Shown here one piece after another: positions 16,907 to 24,853 of a DNA stretch of 64,000 bases. The DNA lies in NCBI GenBank assembly GCA_017610385.1, contig JAFCCC010000002.1:112424-176423 (forward strand), written 5' to 3'. Every line of letters starts with the position of its first letter. The first letter of the stretch is position 1. Position numbers and translations under genes: made by a program. Under the pieces are notes generated by a model, which was not told the DNA's origin, did no database searches, and worked only from the letters and a program-made list of their open reading frames with translations. The stretch comes from Candidatus Nanohalarchaeota archaeon (GTDB taxonomy: Archaea; Nanohalarchaeota; Nanosalinia; Nanosalinales; JAFCCC01).

Positions 16907-17116
16907 TCACTCATTTGCACTAGCATATAATTCGATAATTTTTTCAGCTTCCTCTCTTTTTAAGATTTGAACAATTTCCTTTTGAGAAACTAAGACATAA
17001 TCATTCAATTTTGGTTTTAAAATTAGGACTCCTGCCTCTCTTTTTAATCCAGAATAGTCTACAATAACTGAATCATCTTTTAGTTCAATCACTTTTCCAG
17101 GAATTGCCATACACAT
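16907..17116 (-). CDS. hypC: Hydrogenase assembly chaperone HypC
   Basis: HypC carries the Fe(CN)2CO unit with HypD and hands it to the large subunit precursor. The start is fixed by MCMAIPGKV: the second residue must be Cys, exposed after removal of Met, so the three residues readable upstream are not part of the protein. At 69 residues it has the family length, an OB-like beta barrel followed by a C-terminal helix (EEAEKIIELYAS). It is the first gene of the minus-strand unit hypC-unknown-EamA-protease. HypD, HypE and HypF are not in this window. Confidence 0.93.
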   Translation of the reverse strand: MCMAIPGKVIELKDDSVIVDYSGLKREAGVLILKPKLNDYVLVSQKEIVQILKREEAEKIIELYASANE

Positions 17117-17125
17117 TTTAATCAA

Positions 17126-17530
17126 TTAATTATATTTTCTTTCTAATTACTCTCTTTGAAGCATAGTATAAACTATATTATTTTTTAAGAATTTTTACTA
17201 TTAATAAGATGATGTCCGAACGCTCGGATGCCTGCAAAATCAGGCAACACTTTGGGCTACACTCATTTCGTGAGGCAACCTTCACAAAAGTAACCGGCAA
17301 ATCAGAGAACACTTAAAGATGGTTTTGGTTTCATCTCAAGCACATATTTAAAAACTTATTTGAAAAAGGAAGTATAGTAAGTTGCTCGCAATTACGCTTT
17401 TTAGATAGAAAGTATAATTTAAACTAAAAAGTGAAGTCTGTTGTGTATAACCGACTGTGCTTGTGAATTTTGTTCACAAGGTAGGAAAACTCGTAAGAGT
17501 TTTACGTGTTGATACAACTAACTGTAGTTT
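17126..17530. repeat. Intergenic region with hairpin repeats before tRNA-Tyr
   Basis: No gene is seen. A palindrome TCCGAACGCTCGGA lies at 17217 and a hairpin TGCCTG/CAGGCA at 17229-17246. The element 17455-17529 is the direct-strand copy of 9587-9662, with stems CTTGTGAA/TTCACAAG and AAAACTC/GAGTTTT, and ends right at the tRNA-Tyr gene. A CTTTTTAGATAGAAAG hairpin precedes it near 17398. Confidence 0.7.
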
Positions 17531-17708
17531 CCCGACTTAACTCAATGGTAGAGTGTCCGGCTGTAGACTTTGGACGCCGCAAACCTTCAAAGGTTTGTAC
17601 CGGGATGTTCCCGGTTCGAATTAGCCCTTTGTACAGGCAAGCGTACAAAAGCGTTAGCAGAAAGTACGCTTCCGCAAATGAATGGTTACGAAAATCCGGG
17701 AGTCGGGA
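17531..17708 (+). tRNA. tRNA-Tyr (anticodon GTA) with two introns
   Basis: The mature tRNA folds as acceptor CCCGACT/AGTCGGG, D stem ACTC/GAGT, anticodon stem TCCGG/CCGGG with loop CTGTAGA (anticodon GTA), T stem CCCGG/CCGGG with loop TTCGAAT, and discriminator A. Two introns must be removed: 32 bases at the usual 37/38 site (about 17568-17599) and 74 bases inside the T loop near position 59/60 (about 17621-17694; the junction is ambiguous by one base). The second contains a GCGTAC/GTACGC stem. An oligo-T run follows at 17709-17722. Confidence 0.9.
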
Positions 17709-17784
17709 TTTCTTTTTATTTTTGTAAAGGTTCTGTAGTGTACTCAGAACATAGAGATATATTATTTTATGAGAATGGTATTTT

Positions 17785-18156
17785 ATGAAAAGAGAGAATA
17801 CGAGTTATCAACAACAACTAGGGGCTCTATTACGTAAAGATTTTGAAATATATGTTGAAAAGTATATTAGAGAAGATGTTGCAATACGAAACATATACAC
17901 TGAACTTGATAAATCAAGTGTAGCACCACCAGAAAGGCTAGTAAGATCGTACATAAACTCTTTATTTACTGAGGGCATATACGGACGTTGTGGCATACTG
18001 AATGAAAAGAAAGAGAGAGAAAGACTAACACGGTTGGCAATTTTCGGGAGACTTGTGAATCTTAGTTCTGAAACACGCCAACGCCTTGAAGAAGAAGTTA
18101 CTAAAAAAGGTGCATGGGCTCTAGAAGAATTTAGGCGTTTATTTGACGCTGACTAA
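17785..18156 (+). CDS. Unrecognised 123-residue protein
   Basis: Not recognised. A charged, helical soluble protein with no signal peptide or membrane segment. The middle, PPERLVRSYINSLFTEGIYGR, has the look of a small helix-turn-helix or helical adaptor, but no motif is decisive. The ATG is close to a run of A and T with no strong ribosome binding site. It is the first of a group of unrecognised genes that follow tRNA-Tyr. Codon use looks slightly less A/T-biased than in the housekeeping genes, by eye only. Confidence 0.6.
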   Translation: MKRENTSYQQQLGALLRKDFEIYVEKYIREDVAIRNIYTELDKSSVAPPERLVRSYINSLFTEGIYGRCGILNEKKERERLTRLAIFGRLVNLSSETRQRLEEEVTKKGAWALEEFRRLFDAD

Positions 18157-18279
18157 CTCCTTAGAAAAACATTTCTGGAAACTATGGGCTAAGTTTTATT
18201 TAATAAAAAAACCGCAAGAAAATATCGTGTTGTTTATCCACCACGCCTTTTTTTAATTGTTCTTTTTTATGTTCTTTTT

Positions 18280-19398
18280 ATGGGTTATGCAATGGATTTC
18301 TTAATTCCGGCAGCAATTATGTATGCAAATCCGGGACTTACTAGAGAAGAATATGCTGAAGTTTTAAGACAGATAAGATTTCCTGCAAGTAGATTGATGA
18401 TAGAAGATTTTGAATATGTGGGTGGGGAGTATGCTAGTTCAGATTACAAGGCAGGATTATTCTCTGTTGCAAGAATTCTTGGATTAGAACCGACTCAAGA
18501 ATACAAAGAATTCTCTAAACCTGTCAAAGATGAAAAGGGATTGAATGTTTATGCGCCATCCATTAGACCCATAGTGAGACCTATTGTTGGAGCATTTTTA
18601 GAACCAATGTATAAGGTTACACTACATTTGCAAAACAAAGTTACTGTTCCAAAGAAAAAGGTGGAAGTTTGGAGACATGTATCTAATAAAAACGAAAAAT
18701 TTAAACCACAAGAGATAATCGACATGGAGTTTTATCAATCAATGGACTCTTCTGCAAACTGGCAAATCTTAGAAGTTCTTGATCAAGATTTTTGTCCAAC
18801 GGAACTAGATGAAACTGGTTTTCCTATAGATTTCGATGATTACGGGATGCCAGGAGATATGTTTCATGCACATTTACGAGTCTTAGAATTTATAAGAGAA
18901 TTTGATGAAGTAACTTTTCCTGATTTGGATTCTTTGACTGCGGCGTATCCTATGCTTCATCCAGATCAGATCTGGGATTGGTCTCAAGAAAAAGGGGATA
19001 TTTCTTTGTCTAATGTTTTTCTATCTGACCGCCGTAAAGACGGGGGGGTTCACTGGATTATGAAAAACAGAAGATATTACATTGATTTCTCTTCGAGGGT
19101 CTCTGAAAAAATTTATACAAGTCTTAGAGTTACAATGGCGGCTATAAAACAAGGGGCTATGGGTGCTTTTGGACACCAACCATCAGATGGGCATTACTGG
19201 CCAAAACTAAAGACAAATTTTCCAGAAATACGCCAGGAAAATAATGATGCCGTAGTAGATTATTGGACTTCGCGACGCGCGATTCAAACTGGCTCATCTA
19301 TTTCTGAATGGCTTAGGAAAAATATCATGCTAATCAGCCGCTCAGGTGAAAAATCTCTTAGGGATACTCAAATAATGAAAAGAGGTAGATATCACTAA
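18280..19398 (+). CDS. Unrecognised 372-residue protein
   Basis: Not recognised. A soluble protein with no membrane helices after a mildly hydrophobic N terminus (MDFLIPAAIMYANPG). It is rich in aromatic residues and acidic patches (PIDFDDYGMPGDMFHAHLRVLEF), and ends basic (SLRDTQIMKRGRYH). Met5 (ATG at 18292) is an alternative start. The long uninterrupted frame and balanced composition make it a real gene. Its neighbours are also unknown, so position gives no function. A structure-based search would be the useful next step. Confidence 0.7.
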   Translation: MGYAMDFLIPAAIMYANPGLTREEYAEVLRQIRFPASRLMIEDFEYVGGEYASSDYKAGLFSVARILGLEPTQEYKEFSKPVKDEKGLNVYAPSIRPIVRPIVGAFLEPMYKVTLHLQNKVTVPKKKVEVWRHVSNKNEKFKPQEIIDMEFYQSMDSSANWQILEVLDQDFCPTELDETGFPIDFDDYGMPGDMFHAHLRVLEFIREFDEVTFPDLDSLTAAYPMLHPDQIWDWSQEKGDISLSNVFLSDRRKDGGVHWIMKNRRYYIDFSSRVSEKIYTSLRVTMAAIKQGAMGAFGHQPSDGHYWPKLKTNFPEIRQENNDAVVDYWTSRRAIQTGSSISEWLRKNIMLISRSGEKSLRDTQIMKRGRYH

Positions 19399-19405
19399 GT
19401 TATTT

Positions 19406-19681
19406 TTAAAGAATTTTTTTAATGTCGTTCCTTAATTCATCAATCTTGGAATGAATATGCTCCGGAACGATTTTATTATGAAGTTCATTTAGAACAGTTA
19501 ATCTTTGAGCTGCGACGCCAATCAAATGAGTGGCTTCATCAATGAGCGCCTGTGGTTCAGAAATTGGTTCTCCTGTTCTATTTTTTGTGTTGACTGTTGA
19601 TTTGCAAGATGGGCAGGTTGGTCTCAATAACTTTCCTTTGTATTCCCAGTCATATCCGCACTTATTACACGTCAATCTCAT
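19406..19681 (-). CDS. Small zinc-ribbon protein
   Basis: A 91-residue protein with an N-terminal rubredoxin-like zinc ribbon: CNKCGYDWEYKG followed by CPSC about 12 residues later. The remainder, from about residue 40, is predicted helical (LIDEATHLIGVAAQRL and IHSKIDELRNDIKKIL). Such stand-alone ribbons are common in archaea and often bind nucleic acid or protein partners. It converges on the unrecognised 372-residue gene with only seven bases between them. No specific function can be given. Confidence 0.75.
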   Translation of the reverse strand: MRLTCNKCGYDWEYKGKLLRPTCPSCKSTVNTKNRTGEPISEPQALIDEATHLIGVAAQRLTVLNELHNKIVPEHIHSKIDELRNDIKKIL

Positions 19682-19814
19682 AAATATAAAAGTAGTAGTA
19701 TAGGTTTATATAGGTTTTGGTGTGGAAGGCTTTGCACATAACTCAAGTAAAGTGTATGAAATGGTTTATACGACACTACACAGATTTTTAAAGATTTAAT
19801 ATAAACTTAGTTCT

Positions 19815-20282
19815 ATGACAATAACGAATGTAGGGGACATATCAGAATTTTTAGGGGTCCAATTACCTGAAAAAGAAGTATTGGGAGGTTATGTTGTAGA
19901 GAATTGGCATGGAATAGATGTAAGAGTTATAGTATATACAAAAGGAACTGGCTGGAGTTCTTCTCTACCTTCAGCTGCGTATATGGAATACTGTGAAAAC
20001 AATGGAATTGGGGGGGAGATAGTTTGGTCTCCATACAGGTTTGCACCACGAGAGGTTCTGGTCAATGAGAAATATGGAGGAACGACACACGTATCTCTTT
20101 CTCTAAGAAATGAACTTCCAGAACAAGTTTCTAATATCATTTTAAAAAGAGATGATTTTAAAAAAGAGGCGAGGCGGTTATTCAAATCCAAAAGAAGTAA
20201 TGGGGGGTTTGTGGTTATAACAGATACTGCACTCAGAAATTCTAGAGCGGCGGGTTGGAAAGAATTGAGAAAACTATTTTAA
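19815..20282 (+). CDS. Unrecognised 155-residue protein
   Basis: Not recognised. A soluble alpha/beta protein without membrane segments. A TATA-like TTTAAAGATTTAATATAAAC lies just upstream and the ATG is short-leadered. The central part (GTGWSSSLPSAAYMEY, then IVWSPYRFAPREVLVNEKYGG) is rich in aromatic residues and Gly. The C terminus is basic (KKEARRLFKSKRSNGG), which could suggest nucleic-acid contact. It belongs to the group of unknown genes after tRNA-Tyr. Confidence 0.6.
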   Translation: MTITNVGDISEFLGVQLPEKEVLGGYVVENWHGIDVRVIVYTKGTGWSSSLPSAAYMEYCENNGIGGEIVWSPYRFAPREVLVNEKYGGTTHVSLSLRNELPEQVSNIILKRDDFKKEARRLFKSKRSNGGFVVITDTALRNSRAAGWKELRKLF

Positions 20283-20377
20283 ATGGAATGCTAGTAGCGT
20301 TATTATTTAAAAATTCAATTATTAGAATCTAATAAGCTTTCTGGACAATTAAATCAAGTACAATCTAGTTTTTTCCT

Positions 20378-20572
20378 TTATTCTCTTTTTGACGTATCGT
20401 TTAATATTTCAATGGTAAGCTTGGCTTTTTTTATCATGCCAACCTGAGGCACCAAAAACGCCATTAAATCACCGAAAGATTGATTATCGCCTTCAAAACC
20501 AATATGATTGTATTTTTTATTACCTAATTCTTCTATTCTATTAAATAAATGCCCTTCTATTGTTTTTTTCAT
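20378..20572 (-). CDS. Short unrecognised protein
   Basis: A 64-residue open frame starting MKKTIEGHLFNRIEELG and ending IEILNDTSKRE. It is charged with no membrane segment or metal motif. It lies alone on the minus strand between two plus-strand genes and is too short for a confident call, although its composition is protein-like. Confidence 0.45.
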   Translation of the reverse strand: MKKTIEGHLFNRIEELGNKKYNHIGFEGDNQSFGDLMAFLVPQVGMIKKAKLTIEILNDTSKRE

Positions 20573-20725
20573 AATATTTTATTCTCTTGTTTGATTTAAT
20601 AGTTACCCATAAGGACAACAATACATGGATTAAAAGAAATTCTGCCAAGCAAAGACTATTTTAAGAATAATTACATAATCGTTATTTATAAAAATCTGAA
20701 AGTTTATTTTAATTATTTGTTATTA

Positions 20726-21598
20726 ATGACGGCTAAATCAAAAGTCTTATCCTTCACGAACTCAAACGGGAAAATAGTTTATAATCCGTCTATTCCATTT
20801 GAACACAAAGGGAAAATATACATGTGTGTTAGGATAGAATCTTTTGAAAGTGAGTTAGATTCTCAAACTTTTTTTGCATATGAAATAGACAAGAATGCTA
20901 ATTTATGGAGTATTGATTATTCTTTAGAATCATTACCCTTGCAAGATCCATCATATATCAAAATTAATGGAGAAACATTAATTTTAGGTGTGAGAGTTTG
21001 GCAAAAGGATGGTAAAATAAAATGGAAACAAGATATTTACAGAGGAAATTCAATTAATAATTTGGAGTATTTCACTTCTGGCCCTATCGGGATGAAAGAT
21101 ATTCGTTTAGTTGATTTAGAAGATAGAATAGGTGTATTTACAAGGATGCGAGGAAGAGTTTGGAGTAGAGGAAAAATTGGATATTTTGAGGTAAAAAATG
21201 TTGATGAATTAGGTGCCCTTACAAAAAAGAAATGGTGTAGCGCAAAAATTATTAACGATCTATTTGGTAATACGGAGTGGGGTGGCGTAAATCAAGCAAT
21301 AAAACTTCCAGGAGGCGAGATCGGTGTAATTGGTCACATTGCACATCAAACCATTAATAATAAAAGTGAATTAGAAAAGCATTATCGCGGAATGTGTTTT
21401 AGATTTAATCCAAAAACAAATACCCATTCTGAACTTAGGATTATTGCCACCAGAGCGGATTTTCCACGCACCAGCTCTAAAAGAAGTCCTGAATTGAATG
21501 ATGTTATATTTTCTGGTGGAATTGATATAGAAAATAATTTCTATTGTGGATTATCTGATTTTTGTGTTGCGAAAAAGAAAATTGAAAACTTATTCTGA
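20726..21598 (+). CDS. DUF1861-like beta-propeller protein
   Basis: A 290-residue protein resembling the DUF1861 family, a five-bladed beta-propeller group related to mannooligosaccharide phosphorylases and GH43/GH130-type folds. The N-terminal YNPSIPFEHKGKIYMCVRIE and the repeated GxxxLGVRVW and GVFTRMRGRVWSRGKIGYF strands support this. The catalytic residue of the enzyme families cannot be located, so sugar activity is not claimed. The ATG at 20726 is preferred to an in-frame TTG nine bases upstream. A TATA-like GTTATTTATAAAAAT lies at about 20682-20696. No neighbour suggests a sugar pathway. Confidence 0.7.
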   Translation: MTAKSKVLSFTNSNGKIVYNPSIPFEHKGKIYMCVRIESFESELDSQTFFAYEIDKNANLWSIDYSLESLPLQDPSYIKINGETLILGVRVWQKDGKIKWKQDIYRGNSINNLEYFTSGPIGMKDIRLVDLEDRIGVFTRMRGRVWSRGKIGYFEVKNVDELGALTKKKWCSAKIINDLFGNTEWGGVNQAIKLPGGEIGVIGHIAHQTINNKSELEKHYRGMCFRFNPKTNTHSELRIIATRADFPRTSSKRSPELNDVIFSGGIDIENNFYCGLSDFCVAKKKIENLF

Positions 21599-21649
21599 GC
21601 GAGTGTTGGTTTTTTGGAGTAATGTAAAAAAACTAATTGTGCGAAGCAA

Positions 21650-21925
21650 TTATTTTGAGCGTAATTGTTTTTTGTATTTGCCAGTTTTCTTGTCTATTAT
21701 GGCCTGTGCTTTAATTTTTTGCAGGGTAGATAAAATTTCAATGGTGTCTTTTTGTAATTTTTTTGGTTTATCTCCTGTTTTGGTCTTCTTCAATTCTACT
21801 TGGATTTTATTTTTCTTTTTTTTAAGCAGAGAGAATATAAAGGACTTTCCAAAGCGTATTACGAACAGAGTTAAAATAATAAGTGCGCCCCACTCCAAAA
21901 TCGCAAAGAGTACTTGTTCTGCCAT
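21650..21925 (-). CDS. Small single-helix membrane protein
   Basis: A 91-residue protein with one N-terminal membrane helix (FAILEWGALIILTLFVIRFG, about residues 7-26) and a strongly basic cytoplasmic tail (KKKKNKIQVELKKTKTGDKPKK). It starts at an ATG just behind an A/T-rich promoter-like stretch. A longer plus-strand frame over the same bases is Phe/Cys/Leu-rich and looks like a shadow. Function unknown; the charged tail could anchor nucleic acid or a ribosome to the membrane, but this is speculation. Confidence 0.6.
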   Translation of the reverse strand: MAEQVLFAILEWGALIILTLFVIRFGKSFIFSLLKKKKNKIQVELKKTKTGDKPKKLQKDTIEILSTLQKIKAQAIIDKKTGKYKKQLRSK

Positions 21926-21973
21926 ATTAAAAAATAGGAAAGTATTATTTTTAAGCTTGACCTAACTTAGACT

Positions 21974-22324
21974 ATGAAAATAGAATCATATGATTTTGGT
22001 ACAATTACAATCAATAATCGCGTTTACTTCAAAGATGTGATTGTATTTCCAGATCATGTTTTGAATTATTGGGTTCGGGAAGAGCATCTTGTTCTGAAAC
22101 CAGCAGATTTAGTTGAAGTAATTAAGACTGCACCAGATCTTTTGCTGATTGGTACAGGCTATTCTGGAGTTTTGGAAATTCCAAAGGAGACTAGAAAATA
22201 TTTGAAAGGAGAAAGGATTAAATTTAAGATTATGAATTCACGAGGTGCTATTAAAGAATATCAAAAAATTATGGAGAAAAAACCTAAAAACAAGGTTGTT
22301 TTGGCTATTCATCTTACAAGTTAA
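21974..22324 (+). CDS. Mth938-like (DUF498) domain protein
   Basis: A 116-residue single-domain protein of the Mth938/DUF498 fold, known in archaea (MTH938) and related to the mitochondrial complex I assembly factor NDUFAF3. The pattern IESYDFGTITINNRVYFKDVI, then LLIGTGYSGVLEIPKETRKYL and the late GAIKEYQKI follows the family. The biochemical role in archaea is not established. It is divergent from the small membrane protein and precedes the MacB-like export operon by about 130 bases, so it is probably a separate unit. Confidence 0.85.
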   Translation: MKIESYDFGTITINNRVYFKDVIVFPDHVLNYWVREEHLVLKPADLVEVIKTAPDLLLIGTGYSGVLEIPKETRKYLKGERIKFKIMNSRGAIKEYQKIMEKKPKNKVVLAIHLTS

Positions 22325-22459
22325 TAGGAAATATCATTTTCTTTGCAAAGTTTCGTGTACTTATTGGTTTTACGTGTTCCTTAGATAAGATATTTAAACT
22401 AAAAAACATAACTTTTACTAGTTACTGAAAGTTCAGTGAATTATAAAAGGTCATTGCTT

Positions 22460-22945
22460 ATGAGTGCTCGCGACGAATTTATAAAATTATTAACTCAAAG
22501 TATGAGAAATAATGGTTTAGATGAACTTCCATCTAAATTAGTTGCAATTTTGTACATTTCTCCAGAACCAGTTTCTTTAGAGAGCTTGGCAGAGGAAACA
22601 AAATACAGTTTATCTGCAGTCAGTACCGCTATGAAATTCATGACTCAGTTAGGGATGGTGAAAACAACCAAAAAACCAAAATCCAGAAAAATATATTATT
22701 ATTTTGAAAAAGATTTGATTACGTTTACTTTAGAGTTGGCTAAGAAAAAACGAGATTTAAATATTAGACCTACATTAGAAAAACTTCCGAAAATTCTTAA
22801 AAAATACAAAAAATCTAAAATGCCTCGAGCAAAAAAAGAATTGGAAATTGCACAGACATATTATACTCAAACAAAACACTTAGAAACTGTTTTGACCAAA
22901 ACGATTCAAAATCTTGAAAAAATACATCAGGGCGATTATAAATGA
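22460..22945 (+). CDS. MarR/GbsR-like transcriptional regulator
   Basis: A 161-residue winged-helix protein from the ATG at 22460 (an upstream frame adds eight residues). The DNA-binding part is around residues 20-80: LPSKLVAILYISPEPVSLE, then LAEETKYSLSAVSTAMKFM as recognition helix and a wing with the basic KKPKSRKIYYY. The C-terminal half is a long helix suited to dimerisation. It overlaps the ABC ATPase gene by four bases, so it is very likely the regulator of the export operon, including itself. Confidence 0.85.
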   Translation: MSARDEFIKLLTQSMRNNGLDELPSKLVAILYISPEPVSLESLAEETKYSLSAVSTAMKFMTQLGMVKTTKKPKSRKIYYYFEKDLITFTLELAKKKRDLNIRPTLEKLPKILKKYKKSKMPRAKKELEIAQTYYTQTKHLETVLTKTIQNLEKIHQGDYK

Positions 22946-23628
22946 AAAAGAAAGATGCGACGATTATTGAACTAAAAGACGTGTACAAAATATATGAATT
23001 AGGTGGGAAAGAAGTCCGTGCTCTAAATGGTTCTAGTTTACATATACGAAGAGGCGAATTTGTCTTAATTATGGGTCCAAGTGGGAGTGGAAAATCAACT
23101 TTAATGAATATGGTAGGTTGTTTGGATCTTCCAACTTCCGGCACCATTCATTTAGAAAATTATAATATTGCTCATTTACCTGAATCTGATTTGGCTCAAA
23201 TCAGGGGAAAAACAGTTGGATTTGTTTTTCAAACATTTAATCTAATTGCAACACTAACCGCATTAGAAAATGTTATGTTACCTATGACTTTTCAAGGGGT
23301 TCCAAAAATCAAGCGAATTCAACGCGCCCGAGAATTATTAATAGAGGTTGGTTTGCTTGATCGAATTAATCATAAACCAAGTGAAATATCTGGTGGAGAA
23401 AGACAAAGGGTGGCTATTGCGCGCGCTTTAGCAAATGATCCGGATGTGATTTTAGCTGATGAACCAACAGGTAATTTAGATACTAAAACAGGTGTAAAGA
23501 TAATGGAAATGTTAAGTTCCTTGAATAAAAACAAAGGAAAAACAATTGTGGTAGTAACTCATGATTCTCGATTAACAACTTATGCTGATCGTGTAATAAA
23601 AATTATGGATGGTGTAACAAATGAATAA
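22942..23628 (+). CDS. ABC transporter ATPase, MacB/LolD type
   Basis: A 228-residue ATPase that powers the two FtsX-type permeases downstream. Walker A is GPSGSGKST (about residues 44-52), the signature is SGGERQR (about 150), and Walker B is VILADEP. The sequence between Walker A and signature includes [21 protein letters not shown], characteristic of the MacB/LolD group, which uses mechanotransmission rather than pumping substrate through a membrane channel. It overlaps both the upstream regulator and the downstream CARDB-like protein. Confidence 0.95.
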   Translation: MKKKDATIIELKDVYKIYELGGKEVRALNGSSLHIRRGEFVLIMGPSGSGKSTLMNMVGCLDLPTSGTIHLENYNIAHLPESDLAQIRGKTVGFVFQTFNLIATLTALENVMLPMTFQGVPKIKRIQRARELLIEVGLLDRINHKPSEISGGERQRVAIARALANDPDVILADEPTGNLDTKTGVKIMEMLSSLNKNKGKTIVVVTHDSRLTTYADRVIKIMDGVTNE

Positions 23629-24844
23629 AAAGTTTTTGGGTGGTTGTTTGCCAGTATTATTTGGTTTATTTTTAGTTTTTTCTACATTTACTGCAGCAAC
23701 ACCTACCGGTACAAATCTACAACTGGTTTTAATAAAAAGTGAACCAGTTTCTCTACAGGCAGGCACATATGCAGATATTTGGTTAAAAATACTAAATAAT
23801 GGAACAGTGACTGCGAGAAATGTTGAATTGCATTTTAATGATAATTTTCCATTTTATGTTGTTTCTGGAGAAAAAAGAGTCTGGGATTTTGGGAAGATTA
23901 TTGCAGGAGATGAGGTTCAAGTAAAAACAAGAATTGCAGTTAATGACACCGCTCTAGAGGGAGATAATGAACTGCGCTTTTTGCTGAAAATCAATGGTTT
24001 TAGCATTGTAAAGAAAATTTCAGTGGATATTGGGGAAGACAGTCCTGCATTGCTAATCACTAGAGTATCTACTGAACCTAATTACATTGCTCCGGGAAGT
24101 GAAGCTAAAATTATCATAGAATTGAAAAATGGGGGGTACAAATATCTTCGAGATATTGACGTAAATCTAAGTTTTTCAAGCAATATACCCTTACTTCCAA
24201 TTGGATCTTCATCTGTAAAGAGAATAAATGAAATTGCGCCACAAGAAACAACAAAAATAGGATTTGATGTGAAAGCGACAGAATCTGCGACATCACAGAC
24301 CTATGGGGTTCCTATAAATCTAAAATTCTTTGACAGTGCCGGAACTCAACATGAAAAAACAGAAATTACTGGAATTAAAATTGGAGGAACACCAAAATTA
24401 GTCTTTCATATAGAAAATACAGTAGTACTAAAATCAAAGCAAACCAACACAATACAATTGAGTGTTGTTAATAAAGACATGATTGACGCCAAGTTCGTTA
24501 ATTTAGAATTTGTAACAACAGACGGTTACAAAATTGTGTCTCCCACATCAGTTTATCTTGGAAACATAGATTCTGACGACTATCAGACCACAGACGTAGA
24601 GATTTACTGTGAAAAGTCTGGAATAACAAAGCTTACAGTCAATTTAGAATACAGCTCACCAGACGGTATTGGGTTTGTAGAAACAAAAACTGTGCCATTA
24701 AAAGTCTACACAAAAAAAGAAATTTCAACCCTTGGTTTAGAACAAAGGAACAATAACTGGATAGGTGGATTAGTTGTTATTTTGGCAATTGGAAGCTATT
24801 TTGGTTATAGAAAATACAAGAAAAAGAAACAGAACAAAAAATAA
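23621..24844 (+). CDS. Membrane-anchored CARDB/COG1361-type extracellular protein
   Basis: A 407-residue protein with an N-terminal signal sequence (LPVLFGLFLVFSTFTAA), several immunoglobulin-like beta domains of the CARDB/COG1361 kind (strands such as LQAGTYADIWLKILNNGTV and IAPGSEAKIIIELKNGG), and a C-terminal membrane helix (WIGGLVVILAIGSYFGY) followed by a Lys-rich tail. It would face outward, anchored at the C terminus. It overlaps the ATPase gene by eight bases and precedes the permeases, replacing the bacterial MacA adaptor position. A role as outer partner of the exporter is inferred from order. Confidence 0.85.
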   Translation: MNKKFLGGCLPVLFGLFLVFSTFTAATPTGTNLQLVLIKSEPVSLQAGTYADIWLKILNNGTVTARNVELHFNDNFPFYVVSGEKRVWDFGKIIAGDEVQVKTRIAVNDTALEGDNELRFLLKINGFSIVKKISVDIGEDSPALLITRVSTEPNYIAPGSEAKIIIELKNGGYKYLRDIDVNLSFSSNIPLLPIGSSSVKRINEIAPQETTKIGFDVKATESATSQTYGVPINLKFFDSAGTQHEKTEITGIKIGGTPKLVFHIENTVVLKSKQTNTIQLSVVNKDMIDAKFVNLEFVTTDGYKIVSPTSVYLGNIDSDDYQTTDVEIYCEKSGITKLTVNLEYSSPDGIGFVETKTVPLKVYTKKEISTLGLEQRNNNWIGGLVVILAIGSYFGYRKYKKKKQNKK

Positions 24845-24853
24845 GGGATCGCG

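Noticed and set aside
17506-17788. Two short plus-strand reading frames over the tRNA-Tyr gene
   Set aside because: They coincide with the tRNA exons and introns and have no protein-like composition.
17531-20600. An integrated element with an attachment site at tRNA-Tyr
   Set aside because: No repeat of the tRNA 3' end and no integrase gene were found downstream.
21546-21965. A 139-residue plus-strand frame overlapping the end of the DUF1861-like gene
   Set aside because: Phe/Cys/Ser-rich shadow of the minus-strand small membrane protein at 21650-21925.
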